Assembly: GCA_026874595.1 (NCBI GenBank)
Contig: CM049322.1
Span: 47,463,840 to 47,527,839, forward strand
Length of the DNA stretch: 64,000 nucleotides
Direction of reading: 5' to 3'
Source of the DNA: Sipunculus nudus
Taxonomy: Eukaryota > Annelida > Sipuncula > Golfingiida > Sipunculidae
The notes beneath the pieces are model-generated. The model was given only the letters and a program-made list of their open reading frames with translations. It was not told the DNA's origin and searched no databases. Of the stretch, positions 1 through 10,525 are shown piece by piece. Numbering within the stretch: position 1 is the stretch's first letter; each line of letters starts with the position of its first letter. A program made the position numbers and the translations under genes.

Positions 1-931
1 CTATAGAGCATATTTGACAGTTATATAGATGGCACGTAAAATAATCAGCTGATAATCGATAGTTTTTTATCGTTTAATCATCGAATATGATTTTTACAAC
101 CGATCCCTATCACTGGTCTTTATATACATAATTCTTACAGATTCTATTTGATTTGACATTATGTCAAAGTAGCGTTTTCCATGTAGTAACACGTCTCTCC
201 TGTGATGCTGTGGTTGGTTTACAGGCTTAAGGTGGTAAATTAGTCAAGTCACCAGGCAGATCCATTCGGAGAAATTTTTTTCCTGACGGTTTTTTCCTAC
301 CCCTAGAACTGGTAACTAGTGCAACAATCAAATGTGGAAAGCAATGGTGGTCGATCGCTCTCGTAAATTTTGTTGACATAAACAGAGGATAATATAATAA
401 TTCCACCGTAATGGGAAGCTATTATATTTTCCCCTAACTCGGTGGTCCGTTGGCGCGATTGCTTTCAGCAATTTTTCACAAAATGTAATGAAATGATCTT
501 GATTTAAATTTCATTAAATGTTGGAGGTAACCGTGATCATCCTCTTTTTTATAATCCAAAATGTTCTTTTCAATTGTGATATCGAGGGATAACTTTTCAA
601 TGACATTGAATGACAGGAATAAGGGTCAATGCTTCCTCTGTCATTCACTGGGTAAAAACCCTTTACTGAGGCGTGGCACGGAGTACATACGTGACCGGGG
701 GGAGGGGGGGGGTTGTATTCGCGACTTCACGTTCTATTTACTATTTGGATGTTACCAAGTGTGAGCGGGGAGGTTCCTACGTTGGGAAGTAGTGCAAATT
801 ACAATAAAGTTTCTGTTGCTATCCCCCGATAGCTTCATTGAAATCTGTGAAAATAATTTTCACGCTATATGGTTACTTTATGAGTGATTCGATATTAATC
901 TGTGCCTTCTTGTGCTTTTCTTCATGGAATT

Positions 932-1045
932 TTATTTGTTCACGAACGAGATCATTGCTCTACAATGATGTCTTCTCTGATGGAGACCTTCCATGGCCTA
1001 AAGTGCTTCCGGTAGTGACACGTGACTCAGAGGAGCCAGGGTTAC
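932..1045 (-). pseudogene. ADH copy A, last exon (C-terminus)
   Basis: On the minus strand an acceptor CCTTGTTTAG precedes VTLAPLSHVSLPEAL, then an in-frame TAG, then AMEGLHQRRHHCRAMISF and a natural TAA at 934-932 that overlaps AATAAA. This matches the usual MDR C-terminus (PLSxVNEALxxLxxGxxxGRAVI). The internal TAG replaces a codon inside the conserved helix, so the exon is dead as it stands. The corresponding exon in copy B (47855-47919) keeps the acceptor and the first residues only. Confidence 0.7.
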
Positions 1046-1607
1046 CTAAACAAGGGATAGAAGTATAGGGCTTATTCTTTCAACAAGTGCGTGCAACTTT
1101 TGAAAATTAGATCTGATACTAGTTACCCGTCTATCTGACATTTTATTATAGAATACCAGTAATGGCAAACTGTTACAAGTGACCTATCGGCCATGAAGCT
1201 CGGCTGAATTCAAGGAAACCTAACCTTAGAAAATAGGTTCTAGCAACCTTATATAGCAACCTTATATATTTTACTCCCTAGAATCTAAGTTTCTCCGTCC
1301 AACTGCTACAATGTTACAGTGTAACCAATTTTCCTTTCACACATTTCAAAGAATATTGATAACAGTGGCCTGATTTGAGGTTTGCAAGAAGCTTTTACAG
1401 GGACCTCCCTTCATCTTCATTACAATAAAATTTGATAGGATCAACTGTAGCAAATCGTGCAACTCTGTTATATAGGCTGCTTAAATTATGTCGTTTCACA
1501 TATATTGCAGAATATAGATCACCATGACCTAGTATCAGATTTTCATGGAGATTTGCCCTAAACTTCCCTGGATTTTTGCGTTAGAAAATTCTAGCGCTAG
1601 CCATTAC

Positions 1608-1676
1608 AGCAACACTAATGCAGCTCAGGGTTAAACGTGGCAATGGAACTGGCAGAACTCCACCGAACAGAGAACC
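1608..1676 (-). pseudogene. ADH copy A, LFGG exon
   Basis: Minus-strand acceptor TTTCCTGCCAG is followed by GSLFGGVLPVPLPRLTLSCI, the MDR segment VGLFGGxxxLPLPxLxxRxLxIxGS. Compared with copy B (48200-48284), which reads GSLMVVLGLFGGD, about 17 bases before LFGG are missing here, so the beta-strand leading into the motif is deleted. Confidence 0.7.
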
Positions 1677-1725
1677 CTGGCAGGAAATAATGGTAACACA
1701 TAAAAAAAATAGTATCACTGTGTAT

Positions 1726-1727
<2 letters not shown>

Positions 1728-1757
<30 letters not shown>
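1728..1757. repeat. (GA)n microsatellite
   Basis: A run of about fourteen GA units lies between two ADH pseudo-exons. Copy B has a GA run at the same relative place (48315-48337). Confidence 0.95.
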
Positions 1758-1760
<3 letters not shown>

Positions 1761-1791
1761 AATCAACAAAATAAGTTTATTAATAATAAAT

Positions 1792-1883
1792 GGTGGTGGT
1801 CTCTGAGGCAACAAAATCCAATGCCACGTGGACGCCATTTAGGATGAGGTTCTTGACATTGTCTGCATTTTCACCTACTTCAG
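1792..1883 (-). pseudogene. ADH copy A, GVHVALDFV exon
   Basis: After a minus-strand acceptor ATGTTTACAG the frame reads EVGENADNVKNLILNGVHVA then LDFVASETTT. It corresponds to the MDR stretch just before the glycine-rich turn (GGVDVAIDFVGS). No stop occurs within it. Copy B has the same acceptor position (48637) and reads GENAENVRNLIPNQVHMAVD. The 3' end of the exon is uncertain. Confidence 0.7.
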
Positions 1884-2639
1884 CTGTAAACATTATAGAT
1901 AATGCAATCCCTCGAATGATTAGTCATTTGACGTATGCTTTGAGAGTGACATTACTAAGGAGACACGATTGTTACCTTGGAATTGCTTAAGAGACGCTCT
2001 TTTTGGATGATAAGATTAATCCTTAGACCTTGTGAAAATATACCAATATTTCGAAAACACAGTTTAATAATAATACCATAAGTAGATTGATGTTTCATAT
2101 TTAGAATAAATGACTAATCGGTTAGCCAATGTCTACAACTTATTTTCTGGTGTAAGCTACACTACCAGACGCATCTCATAATGCCGTGTAGTCTGCTTCT
2201 GCATCAGGTGCATCCTGCAGCTTACGTTCATAAAAAAAACGAAAATGAAAGAAAGCAAGACGAAAGAAGATTAAACGAAATGGTCAACAGCAGCAGAGCA
2301 GCAAAACCATGTTACGAGTTACCAATATGAAAGAGGACGAAAAGGCATATAGGGATATAGTAAATATAGGGTCATAAGGGCACGGAGGGCCACCAACGTC
2401 TGAAAGTATTAATAGCTTTTAAGAATGTATTGATATCGTCCCCTATGTAAAAAAGCAAAGCTGTTATTATTTTAAGATATGTTTCAGAAGATGATTTTTG
2501 TTCAGTGTGCCCTAGTTGGGTCTGCAGGTTTTTTTATTAGCTCTTCGGTCATAAAAGTCGACAGTGCGTCTGAGGCAGCACAAGGCTGCTGTAGGGTGCG
2601 TTCACCCAATATATTTTTATCATGCAGATACCAAAAACT

Positions 2640-2764
2640 TTGACCTTTGACTCGCCTCGACCGCTGCCACCAGGACCCGGGTTTCTTATGGAGGCATCGC
2701 CCGTCCCTTTCGTATACACCACAGTCCTTGTCTGCCAGCTCCCACTATCAGCATGTCAGCCTTT
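2640..2764 (-). pseudogene. ADH copy A, Rossmann-fold exon
   Basis: Minus-strand frame ADMLIVGAGRQGLWCIRKGR contains the MDR dinucleotide-binding motif GxGxxG, here G-A-G-R-Q-G. Copy B (50455-50572) has MLIVGAGELGLWCIR behind a clean GTTGATAG acceptor. Downstream of the motif the two copies drift in frame (a TAA soon follows in A). Confidence 0.75.
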
Positions 2765-3216
2765 CTTATCACCAGCATCAGATATTCAAGCAATAATGTT
2801 TTTGTCTTAAACCAGCCAGAATGAAACGTCCTTTTCCATTTGTTTCAACTGAACGGTGTTCTCCTGTACATACCTGTTGAATGTTTGATAGCTATATTAG
2901 AAATGTTTTAGTTTCTGTATACGTTGTCTCTTATTATAGTGTTGTTATTATCTGTTTGGTTGTTCATTTTCGATAATGGTACGAAGACGAGTAAACTTCC
3001 AAACTCGGTATACGAGACCAAGGCCACGTAATCCCCTCATCCCACAACTTTTATATACACATTTGTTTATTGTTTAACAGCTGATAAATTTAATTTACTT
3101 ACCATCAGTTTCTTTTATGCCCCTCATTTGAAATGTTTTATAAACTAAAAGCTGATGCAGTGCTAACAGGCACAAGGAATGTTTGCCAAAATGATAAAAG
3201 ACAAATTTTTGTATAC

Positions 3217-3391
3217 TCATGTAATGTGTCCATGGGCTGCAGTGAAATCTTGTACCACTGGTTTCACCTGGCGGACGATATTGATAGCTGTGATGCCGTT
3301 GCATGACAGCACAGCGGCGACATCTATTGGTAGATTATCGGGTACCTTGATCAAGTACTTTGCCCTTTGAACAACCACATACATATGATGA
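3217..3391 (-). pseudogene. ADH copy A, YVVV/catalytic-domain exon
   Basis: Minus-strand acceptor AAAATTTCTTCTAG at 3392 is followed by an open frame with MYVVVQRAKYLIKVPDNLP, IDVAAVLSCNGITA and VKPVVQDFTAAHG. This is the MDR segment between the structural-zinc lobe and the Rossmann fold, where the Cys in SCNG or SCSG is typical. It is the best-preserved exon of copy A, with no stop across about 58 codons. No clean donor follows HG. An earlier donor at 3267 (CAG|GTGAAA) would give 3268-3391. The exon is missing from copy B. Confidence 0.75.
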
Positions 3392-4664
3392 CTAGAAGAA
3401 ATTTTAAAAGATATCTTAAAAATCAGAAATTGTATGAAAGCGTCAATGATAGAAAGAATTTTTTTATATAAAAAAGGAGAAACAAAAAAGGTAAAATACA
3501 AATCTTTATTATATATGTTTGACTTTATCAGATTACACCGAAGTGTTTTGGCAAACCTCGCATCCCTGCCTCGGAGCTAGTCTTTCCAACAAACGCCGCT
3601 ATCTATTAAAGCCTGTGAGTCAGTTTCTGGACGCCATCCTTTTTCAAGAAACTTGAAAATGGAAGTCCCGTTTCAGGTGAGCAAGGAATCCCCCACCCTC
3701 CAGAGGAAGGTGATTGAAAACCAGACGGCAGGTACACAATGCAATTTCTTGCCATGAATCCCCTGACAAAGGTCTTTTTCTTGTATTAATCTATAAAGCT
3801 AACACCACTATGCAGAATATGAATCTGTCAGTTGTCTCCAAGAATCTCATTCAACTGAACCTCAGAGGTACACTTATTAAACAAAGCTCTTCTCTCGACT
3901 ATTCCCATGTTACATGTGATATTGCAAACAAAAACGTGTTATCCGGACTGGTTGTATTTTGACCACCATACCATTCATCATTGTACTGCTGTCATTATCT
4001 TAAATGGATCTTTTCTAAGACCAGGTATGTAACATGTATATTACACATAGCGTTTTATCCTTAAAACATTATGGTATCCTCCAATATTTCGTTTCAAAAC
4101 CGTTTTCTGCATATACACGGTACGTTACACGTATCCAGAAAGCGTAAACCGGGCGCGATCAGTGCAATATACATAAACATAGCAACCACGCCATCTGAAT
4201 GCTGTACCATGCAACTTTTTTAATCGAGATTTTTTCAAGCTTCTAACTTGATTCTCATGTTTTTCTTCTTTCTTGTTCCTTCTCATTGTTTAGAATTTAA
4301 TTTCTCATGAACAAAATTGGAACTCTAGTCACGCGGTCTTGTCATGGTAAACAGACACACGTGGACTGTGTTTACTCTCACATAGAACCATAACAACGCA
4401 TAAAACGGGGGCACTGGAGATAGTCCATATGTCGGGATACTTTTGCTGGGAAAATTTGCATTCAGTCACATTGGACAAAGAGCATACGACAATACATATT
4501 TTATTGAAATGAAAATGAACTATTAATTCCTTAGGGGAAAAATGGTTGTACACCCAAAGAAGATGCTCTTTTCTAACATTTTAGCAGACAGCCTTGCAGC
4601 GGAGGATGCACCTCAAGAGTCCACATTAAGATATCAGACAATGATTTTACAGAAAACCACGTAC

Positions 4665-4797
4665 CCGCCTATCGCAAAGTGTCCAGGTGGTCGTGAGTTC
4701 CTTTCGGATAGAGATGTTCTTATCCACGTGACATATCCCGCACGTGCCGCAGCCCAGCCATGGGTACATCATCAACTTGTTTCGTACAGTTGACCGA
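4665..4797 (-). pseudogene. ADH copy A, structural-zinc exon
   Basis: Minus-strand frame NKLMMYPWLGCGTCGICHVD shows three of the four cysteines of the MDR structural zinc site (GCGxCxxC...C). Relative to copy 2 (25454-25585) one base is lost after NIS, the fourth Cys is replaced by Ser, and the realigned frame then hits TAG. The donor is GTACGT at 4664. Confidence 0.72.
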
Positions 4798-5129
4798 GTG
4801 AACGTGAAAGCATTAAACTCCCATGATAGCGCACATAAATGTGTTATAATCAATTATCATTCGAAAACTGCCGAAATCAATGCATAAGTGCACATTGCCA
4901 TAAGCAATTATGTTCTTGCTCTGTTATGCACTTTTATGCTTTCACTCTGTTTTCTGGCTTCATTAAAATGGCATATAGCAAACGAATATGTTGGCTTAGC
5001 TTTGTTTAAACCCGAACCACACTAGGAAACGCTACGCTCTGAAAAATGGGCCAGATCACCGTAGAGCCCAGCTACAGTGCCCTGAGGTCTTTTTTAGCTT
5101 CGTAGGAGCGAGATAGTGTCGCCTTGGGT

Positions 5130-5480
5130 GGTCATATGGTCACCATGAGCGCCATGACCGGCGACAAAATTTGAACATGGACACAAATTACGTCGTGGGG
5201 TCGCTGTGGATAGAAAAGCGCAGTTAGATCGAAATGCGATCGCCATCAGCGTCCTAGCAGCACAGTACCAGCTTCCTTACAGCGCTAGTCGAGCGCCAAT
5301 GAACCGGGTACGTCGACCTTCCCGTTCCACAGTGCTCGACCAGCGCACTTACCGCGCTGCTACCGAGAATTCGGCGATCCTAATGAGCTCTTTACGCGCA
5401 TCCTACGGTGTTGCCGCTGAGCTTATGACGTCACAGCTGCGCTCTCGCTGCGCCATGGTCGCCGTATAGGTCTTCATCTA
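5130..5480. other. GC-rich CpG-containing island of unknown origin
   Basis: A sharply GC-richer stretch inside AT-rich DNA, rich in CG dinucleotides (GCGATCGC, CGTCGACC, GCGCACTTACCGCGC). It holds a perfect TGACGTCA palindrome near 5427 and nested GGTCA/TGACC palindromes at 5131-5160. One plus-strand frame is open from 5206 to 5469 but resembles no known protein. It lies inside an intron of the ADH pseudogene and has no counterpart in copy 2, so it is probably an insertion (short transposon or SINE-like). Confidence 0.5.
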
Positions 5481-5990
5481 GTGTGACGGGGCCCTTACTG
5501 ATCACACGTATTATCAAAGAGTAATGGGGTTGGCATACGAAATGTGAAAAATAGTTTATTCACACTGTTAATGTGAAAAGGTGATGATAGAAGCCCGGAG
5601 GCCATGACTCATCGAGGTTCAATTATCCAGTCCCATTAGAATTACGCATGTTTAAATAACGAGAAGTGCACCAGAAGGAGAACATGTTTTTATTATGGCC
5701 CATTTTTAACGTACCCAGCCCTGGCGATTCATACTTTACCAAAGACTGCGGAGGCAAGCGAGCTGACTGCATGGAAAGCTGATAAATAAGTGATCTCTGA
5801 GATAATCAGGATAACATAAATGGCGTCTGTTGGTAATTTGACTATTAATCCTGTTAAATTTCAATAAACATATATATGAATATAAAGTTTGATACACAAT
5901 GTATTTACACAATAGATAAACAATGTACAATATGTATGTGTGTCAAAAGTATTTTTTGCAACTTTAGTAAAAGAATTACCTCTTTCTAAC

Positions 5991-6040
5991 TTGGCCCACT
6001 TCGTTGCCAAGGCTATAAACTTCTCAGGATATTTTGTGAC
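5991..6040 (-). pseudogene. ADH copy A, GHE exon
   Basis: Acceptor CCTTATTCCATAG then (G)HKIS, an in-frame TGA, and EVYSLGNEVGQ, followed by donor GTTAGA. Copy 2 reads GHDFSGEVYSLGEEVDK at 26132-26181. The TGA stands where copy 2 has GGA (Gly). Confidence 0.7.
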
Positions 6041-6093
6041 CTATGGAATAAGGTGAAGGTACTTTTAATCACTAGACTCACGATATACACATT

Positions 6094-6170
6094 CTGAGGA
6101 CATTATGAGGACGGTTCTGTGTACGGTAACAGTGAATGAAGAATCTATGCGGTACATGATACCCCGAAAA
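6094..6170 (-). pseudogene. ADH copy A, pre-GHE exon (weak)
   Basis: DNA-level match to copy 2 26242-26317 (shared GATTCTTC and CCTCATAATGTCCT on the minus strand). In the frame that gives PSHNVLG in copy 2 this copy has a TAA, so it is decayed. Limits approximate. Confidence 0.4.
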
Positions 6171-6603
6171 GACAATGATATCAGTTGTCATTTAAACAAG
6201 CAAAATGGTTCATTTCTAAATATGGCCTAGATTTCCGAATCTTGTTCCCATACAGTATACAGTTTGATCGGTGTTTCTTATTTTACTCTTAAACACTGCA
6301 ATTCAATGTTGACCTAAAATATATGCTAAATTAAGTACCTTATTTGAAGTTTATTTGATTTAGATTAATTAGGATGCTCGTACCAGATCTGTAGCCCTGT
6401 GGTAGATGTTCCATTTGTACATTGTAACCTAACCCCCCTCCCCCCTCCTCCCCAACCTTCCCCTAATTTAGATAATTGACGGGGTGTGTGGCTATGTCTT
6501 GGCAAGAGAACGAGTAATGCAAAATTACAAGATAGAACTTAAACAGTGGATGAGACCCAATATTAATAATCTTACCGCTTCCTAGATTGTACCTTCCCTC
6601 GTC

Positions 6604-7090
6604 GACATGGATATCAGAGTAACATATCGGCTAAATGTACCTATAATAGAGTAACACATCCCGGTGTAATATACCTGTTACAGAGTAACAGATCCCAGCG
6701 CAATGTACCTGTAACAGAGTAACAGTCAAAGGGGAAATGTACCTGTATTAGATAACAGATCCTATCGTAACGAAACTGTAACAGAGTAACAGTTCAATGT
6801 GTAATAGACCTGCGACAGAGTAACAGATCCCGGTGTAATGTACCTGTAACAGAGTATCAAATGCCAGCGTAATGTGCCTGTAACGGATTAACAGATCCCG
6901 ATACAATGTACCTCTAACAGAGTAATAATTTCCGGCAAAATGTACCTATGTCACAGTAACAGATCCTAGCGTAATGTGCCTATGACAGAGAAACAAATCC
7001 CGACGTAATCTACCTGTAACAGAGTAACAGTCCAAAGCGATATGTGCGTATAACAGAGGAACAGGTCCTGGTGTAATGTACCTGTACACT
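6604..7090. repeat. 34-bp satellite, array 1 (degenerate)
   Basis: About fourteen diverged copies of a 34-bp unit whose consensus is GTAACAGAGTAACAGATCCC followed by GGCGTAATGTACCT. The array abuts the 5' side of ADH copy A, just as array 4 abuts ADH copy 2, with about 130 bp of shared flank between. Confidence 0.9.
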
Positions 7091-7497
7091 TGACCATTCG
7101 CCAACTTTCTGATTCCAACTTAAGACAAGTCGAGAATATTTCATGAAGCCAGTGTGATTTCGCTCGGGCTCAGTTGACCTGGCCGCGTCTCTGTTTACAA
7201 CATGTCACGCCTCACTGCTTATAGATCAAGAACCCGGTGCCACTCATTAATTAATGACTTAACACCCTTGAGTTGTTTTGTGACAGCAGTCATTATTCTA
7301 GTTACCGGTGTTGATTTCACACCTAGAGCTGTTTGGGCAAGTGTCATTAAATGAGGTAAACCACATGAGTAGTTTGGAGCAATAAACGGTAACACGGGGG
7401 TTCAAAGACTGTTATTTCAATGTTTGTTTACAGTTTGCAACAATAACGGTGATTTTTTAAAGTTTTTTTATCAATTAAAGGTTTTTCGACAATTTGT

Positions 7498-7998
7498 ATG
7501 TCTAACCTCATGCCTGTACAAACATATGCAATTGTTGGAAAGACAGGCTTAATATCAAGGGGTGATCAGCCAAAGGAAACAGATCGGCAGGACGGTATAG
7601 AAGCAAATAGTATCCTTCCGCTTCTACAAAGAGTTACGGATAGCGTGGGGATTGACCACAGTGGACGTATGTCTCCTCTGGAATTCGTCAATGCTGATCA
7701 GAACATCGGAACGGCACAACCTTTGAGCGATCAAGATATCGTGGAAACAGTGACAGGCAGTGATGATACAGCCAGTCCAACATGTGATTCTGAGGAAATA
7801 GTTCCCCAACCTCCACCATCATCCGCCGAAGTCCGCCAGGCCATAAAGACCGTCTTGCGATATTTCCAGAGCTCGAACTACAGCGAACAGTCCGATATTG
7901 ACGCATTTTACATGATGGACCAAAGGATATCAGCTCTTCAGTCACAAGCTGGTAATCAATGTTCCATAACGGAATTCTTTGGGGGCAGACTCGGATGA
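7498..7998 (+). CDS. C-terminal exon/fragment of a pogo/Tigger-like transposase
   Basis: A 166-codon open frame (open back to 7453), preceded by a pyrimidine-rich stretch. Its second half has the tail architecture of Tigger/CENP-B-like DDE transposases: a QPLSDQDIVETVTGSDD segment, an acidic and Pro-rich linker (EEIVPQPPPSS), a helical segment EVRQAIKTVLRYFQSS, and the closing ITEFF. In that family the catalytic DDE domain precedes this tail and is absent here. The first 45 residues are not recognised. AATAAA follows the stop by about 130 bases, so it looks like a genuine 3' terminal exon or a transposon remnant. It is inserted between satellite arrays 1 and 2. No terminal inverted repeats were seen. 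Alternative: a domesticated or unrelated small gene. Confidence 0.5.
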   Translation: MSNLMPVQTYAIVGKTGLISRGDQPKETDRQDGIEANSILPLLQRVTDSVGIDHSGRMSPLEFVNADQNIGTAQPLSDQDIVETVTGSDDTASPTCDSEEIVPQPPPSSAEVRQAIKTVLRYFQSSNYSEQSDIDAFYMMDQRISALQSQAGNQCSITEFFGGRLG

Positions 7999-8129
7999 AA
8001 GAGAAACGGCACAAGGAGAACCATGGAGAATTTTATATTTTTACCGTATATGTTATACATGTGTATTTTTGGTAATAATTAGTACACTGTATTTTTCTGT
8101 AGTTATTTGTAAATTGTTTTTTCTATGTG

Positions 8130-8135
8130 AATAAA
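8130..8135 (+). promoter_or_regulatory. Polyadenylation signal AATAAA
   Basis: AATAAA in TGTGAATAAAGTTGTAAC, about 130 bases after the stop at 7998, followed by a T-rich stretch. Confidence 0.5.
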
Positions 8136-8241
8136 GTTGTAACATTTGTACACAGTTTTAGAATGTTTTTTTTAATATGACTAGCTAAAGACGAGCCTAA
8201 TAAATGCGCGATTTTATCTACCCTGCCTATATCCCATTTGG

Positions 8242-8255
8242 CCCCCCCCCCCCCC
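8242..8255. repeat. Poly-C tract
   Basis: Fourteen consecutive C. Similar C runs occur at 11448-11459, 45062-45073, 51705-51715 and 59293-59305. Confidence 0.95.
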
Positions 8256-8324
8256 TTGATCAACCGCCACCTTTGCTTACCGCGAGAAAATTCCCCGGTC
8301 TCAAGGTTGGCGAATTAAAGAGGT

Positions 8325-10525
8325 TAGATTGTATAAGAGTAACCGTTCCCGGGGTAATGTACATGTTCCGTGCTAACAGATCCCGGGGTCTACATGTTAC
8401 GTAGTAAGAGACCCCAGCATAATGTACATGTAATAGTCTAATATTTCCCGGCGTAATATACCTGTATAAGAGTAACAGATCAAGGCATAATGTACCTCTA
8501 ACAGATAAACAAATCCCAGCGTTATATTTCTGTTACAGACTAATATACCTATAAAAACAGAGTAACAAACCCAAGTGTAATGTACATGTAACAGAATAAT
8601 ATTTCCCGGCGAAATGTACATGTAACAGAGTAAGATATCTCAGTTTAACGTACCTATAGCAAAGTAACCGCTCCCGGCGTAATAAACCTGTAACATAGTA
8701 ATAGATCCTGGCGTAATGTACCTGTAAAAGAGTATCAAATGCCAGCGTAATGTACCTATAACAGAATGACAGTCCAAGGCGTAATGTAAATGTAACAGAG
8801 TAACAGATCCCGGTGTAACTTACATGTAATAGAGTATCAAAAGCCAACATAATGTACCTATTACAGAGTCACTGTCCAAGGCGTGATGTACATGCAACAG
8901 AGTAACAGATCTTGGTGTAATGTACTTGTATCAGAGTAACGGATCCCGGCGTAACATACCTGTAACAGTGTCAATTGACAGCGTAATGTACCTGCAAGAG
9001 ATTAACAGATCCCGGTACAATGTACCTGTAACAGAGTAATAGATCTCGGCGTAATGTACCTGTATCACAGATTCAGTTCTCAGCACAATGTGCGTATAAC
9101 AGAGGAACAGGTCCTGGTATAATGTACCTGTATCAGAGTAACCGGTCCCGGCGTAATGTACATGTAACGTGGTAACAGTTGCCGAAGTCATGTATAGCAA
9201 GAGAGTAACAGATAACGACGTAATATACCTGTACCAGAGTAACAGACCCCAGCGTTATTTACATGTAACAGACTAATATTTCCCGGCGTAATGTACATGT
9301 AACAGAGTAACATATCCCGGCGTTATGTACCTATAGTACAGTTACAGCTCCATGCCTAACATACCTGTAACAGATTAACATGTCCCGGCGTAATATACCT
9401 GTAAGCGAATAACATTCCTGTAACTGAGTACCAGACCCAAGCGTAATGCAAAGGTAACAGACTTATATTTCCCGGCGAAATGTAAGTGTAACAGATCTCG
9501 GGGTAATGTTCCTGTAGCAGAGTAACAGCTCCGGGTGTAATAAACCTGTAACAGATTAAAGGACCCGAGCTTTATGTACATGTTACAGACTAATATTTCC
9601 CGGCATAATGTACATGTAACAAAGTAACATATCTCGGCGTAATGTACATATAGTAGATTAACAGATCACGTCGTTATATACCTGTAACAGATTAATAGAT
9701 CCCGGCGTAATGTATCTGTAATAGAGTATAAAATGCCATCGTATTGTACCTGTAGAGAGTCACAATCTGTGGCGTAATATACCTGAAACAGGGTCACAGT
9801 CCAAGGCGTAATATACCTGTCACAGAGTTACTGTCCAAGGCATAATGTTTATATAACTGAGTAACAGATCCCGGGATAACTTACCTGTAATAGAGTATCA
9901 AATGCCAACGTAATGTACCTTTTACAGAGTTACAGTCCAAGGCGTGATGTACCTGAAACAGAGTTACAGTCCAAGGTGTTATGTAACAGAGTAACAAATC
10001 CCAGCGAAATATAATTGTATCATATTACAGATCCTTTCGTAATGTAATTGTAACAGAGTAACCGATCCTAGCGTAATGTACCTATAACAGAATAACAGTC
10101 AAAGGCGTAATGTACATGTATTAGATAACATGTCCTATCGTAATGTATCCGTAACAAAGTAACAGTCCAAAGCGTAATGGACCTGTGACTGAGTAACAGA
10201 TCCTTGTGTAATGTACCTGTAACCGATTAACAGATCCCGGCGTAATGTACATGTTCCGTAGTAACAGATCCCGGTGGAATTTAACTGTAACATAGTTTCG
10301 GTCCAAGGCGTAATGAGCCTGTATCAGATAACATATGCTATCGTAATGTATCTGTAACAGAGTAACAGTTCCTGGCATAATGTTCCAGTAACCAAGTAAC
10401 AGATCACTGTGTAATGTATCTGTAACAGATTAACAGTCCAAGGGGTAATGTACCAGTATCACAGTAATAGATTCCGGTGTATTGTACCTTTAACAGAGTA
10501 AACATTCCAAGGCATAATGAACGTT
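8325..10525. repeat. 34-bp satellite, array 2 (main, about 2.2 kb)
   Basis: Roughly 65 diverged tandem copies of the same 34-bp unit as array 1. Because 34 is not a multiple of 3, a three-unit stretch cycles through all frames. The minus strand contains few stops, giving spurious open frames with a 34-residue period (motifs such as LLQVHYAGICYSVTGTLR). These are not genes. Confidence 0.93.

Larger units (their letters stand above)
490..3530. repeat. Segmental duplication block, copy A
   Basis: This stretch aligns by eye, with gaps, to 47525-51100 (copy B) and partly to 56000-57560 (copy C). Shared landmarks run in the same order: a CATTCACTGGGTAAAAACCC-type motif near 645, a GA microsatellite near 1730, TGACATTGTCTGCATTTTCA near 1855, AAGAGACGCTCT near 1988, AAGTAGATTGATGTTTCATA near 2081 and the Rossmann exon near 2700. 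It contains the last five exons of the minus-strand ADH pseudogene. The stretches between exons are conserved too, so this is DNA-level duplication rather than retroposition. Confidence 0.8.
932..6170 (-). pseudogene. Zinc-type MDR alcohol dehydrogenase pseudogene (copy A, about 8 exons)
   Basis: Reading the minus strand from 6170 down to 932 gives, in correct N-to-C order, pieces of a medium-chain (MDR) zinc alcohol dehydrogenase: a poor pre-GHE exon, a GH..S.EVYSLGNEV exon, the structural-zinc lobe (YPWLGCGTCGIC), the YVVVQRAKYLIKVPDNLP lobe, the Rossmann segment (MLIVGAG..GLWCIR), a GVHVALDFV exon, an LFGG exon and a C-terminal PLSHV...EAL exon. Several exons sit behind a pyrimidine-AG acceptor. 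MDR enzymes oxidise alcohols or reduce aldehydes with NAD(P). This copy is broken: an in-frame TGA in the GHE exon, a one-base loss plus TAG in the zinc-lobe exon, a deletion in the LFGG exon and a TAG in the last exon. The N-terminal exon was not found. The neighbouring satellite at 6604 lies where the gene's 5' part should continue. Family call is firm; exon ends are approximate. Confidence 0.78.

Noticed and set aside
1581-1838. 85-codon minus-strand frame taken as one protein
   Set aside because: Only its middle (1608-1676) is ADH-like exon; the Ser-Leu run is the GA microsatellite.
4542-4793. 83-codon plus-strand frame, similar to one at 25402-25632
   Set aside because: The similarity arises because both lie antisense to the ADH structural-zinc exon.
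8397-10378. Several minus-strand frames of 68-105 codons
   Set aside because: Translations of the 34-bp satellite with a 34-residue period.
6604-10525. CRISPR-like array (regular 34-bp periodicity)
   Set aside because: Units are contiguous without unique spacers, and the genome is eukaryotic; it is a satellite.
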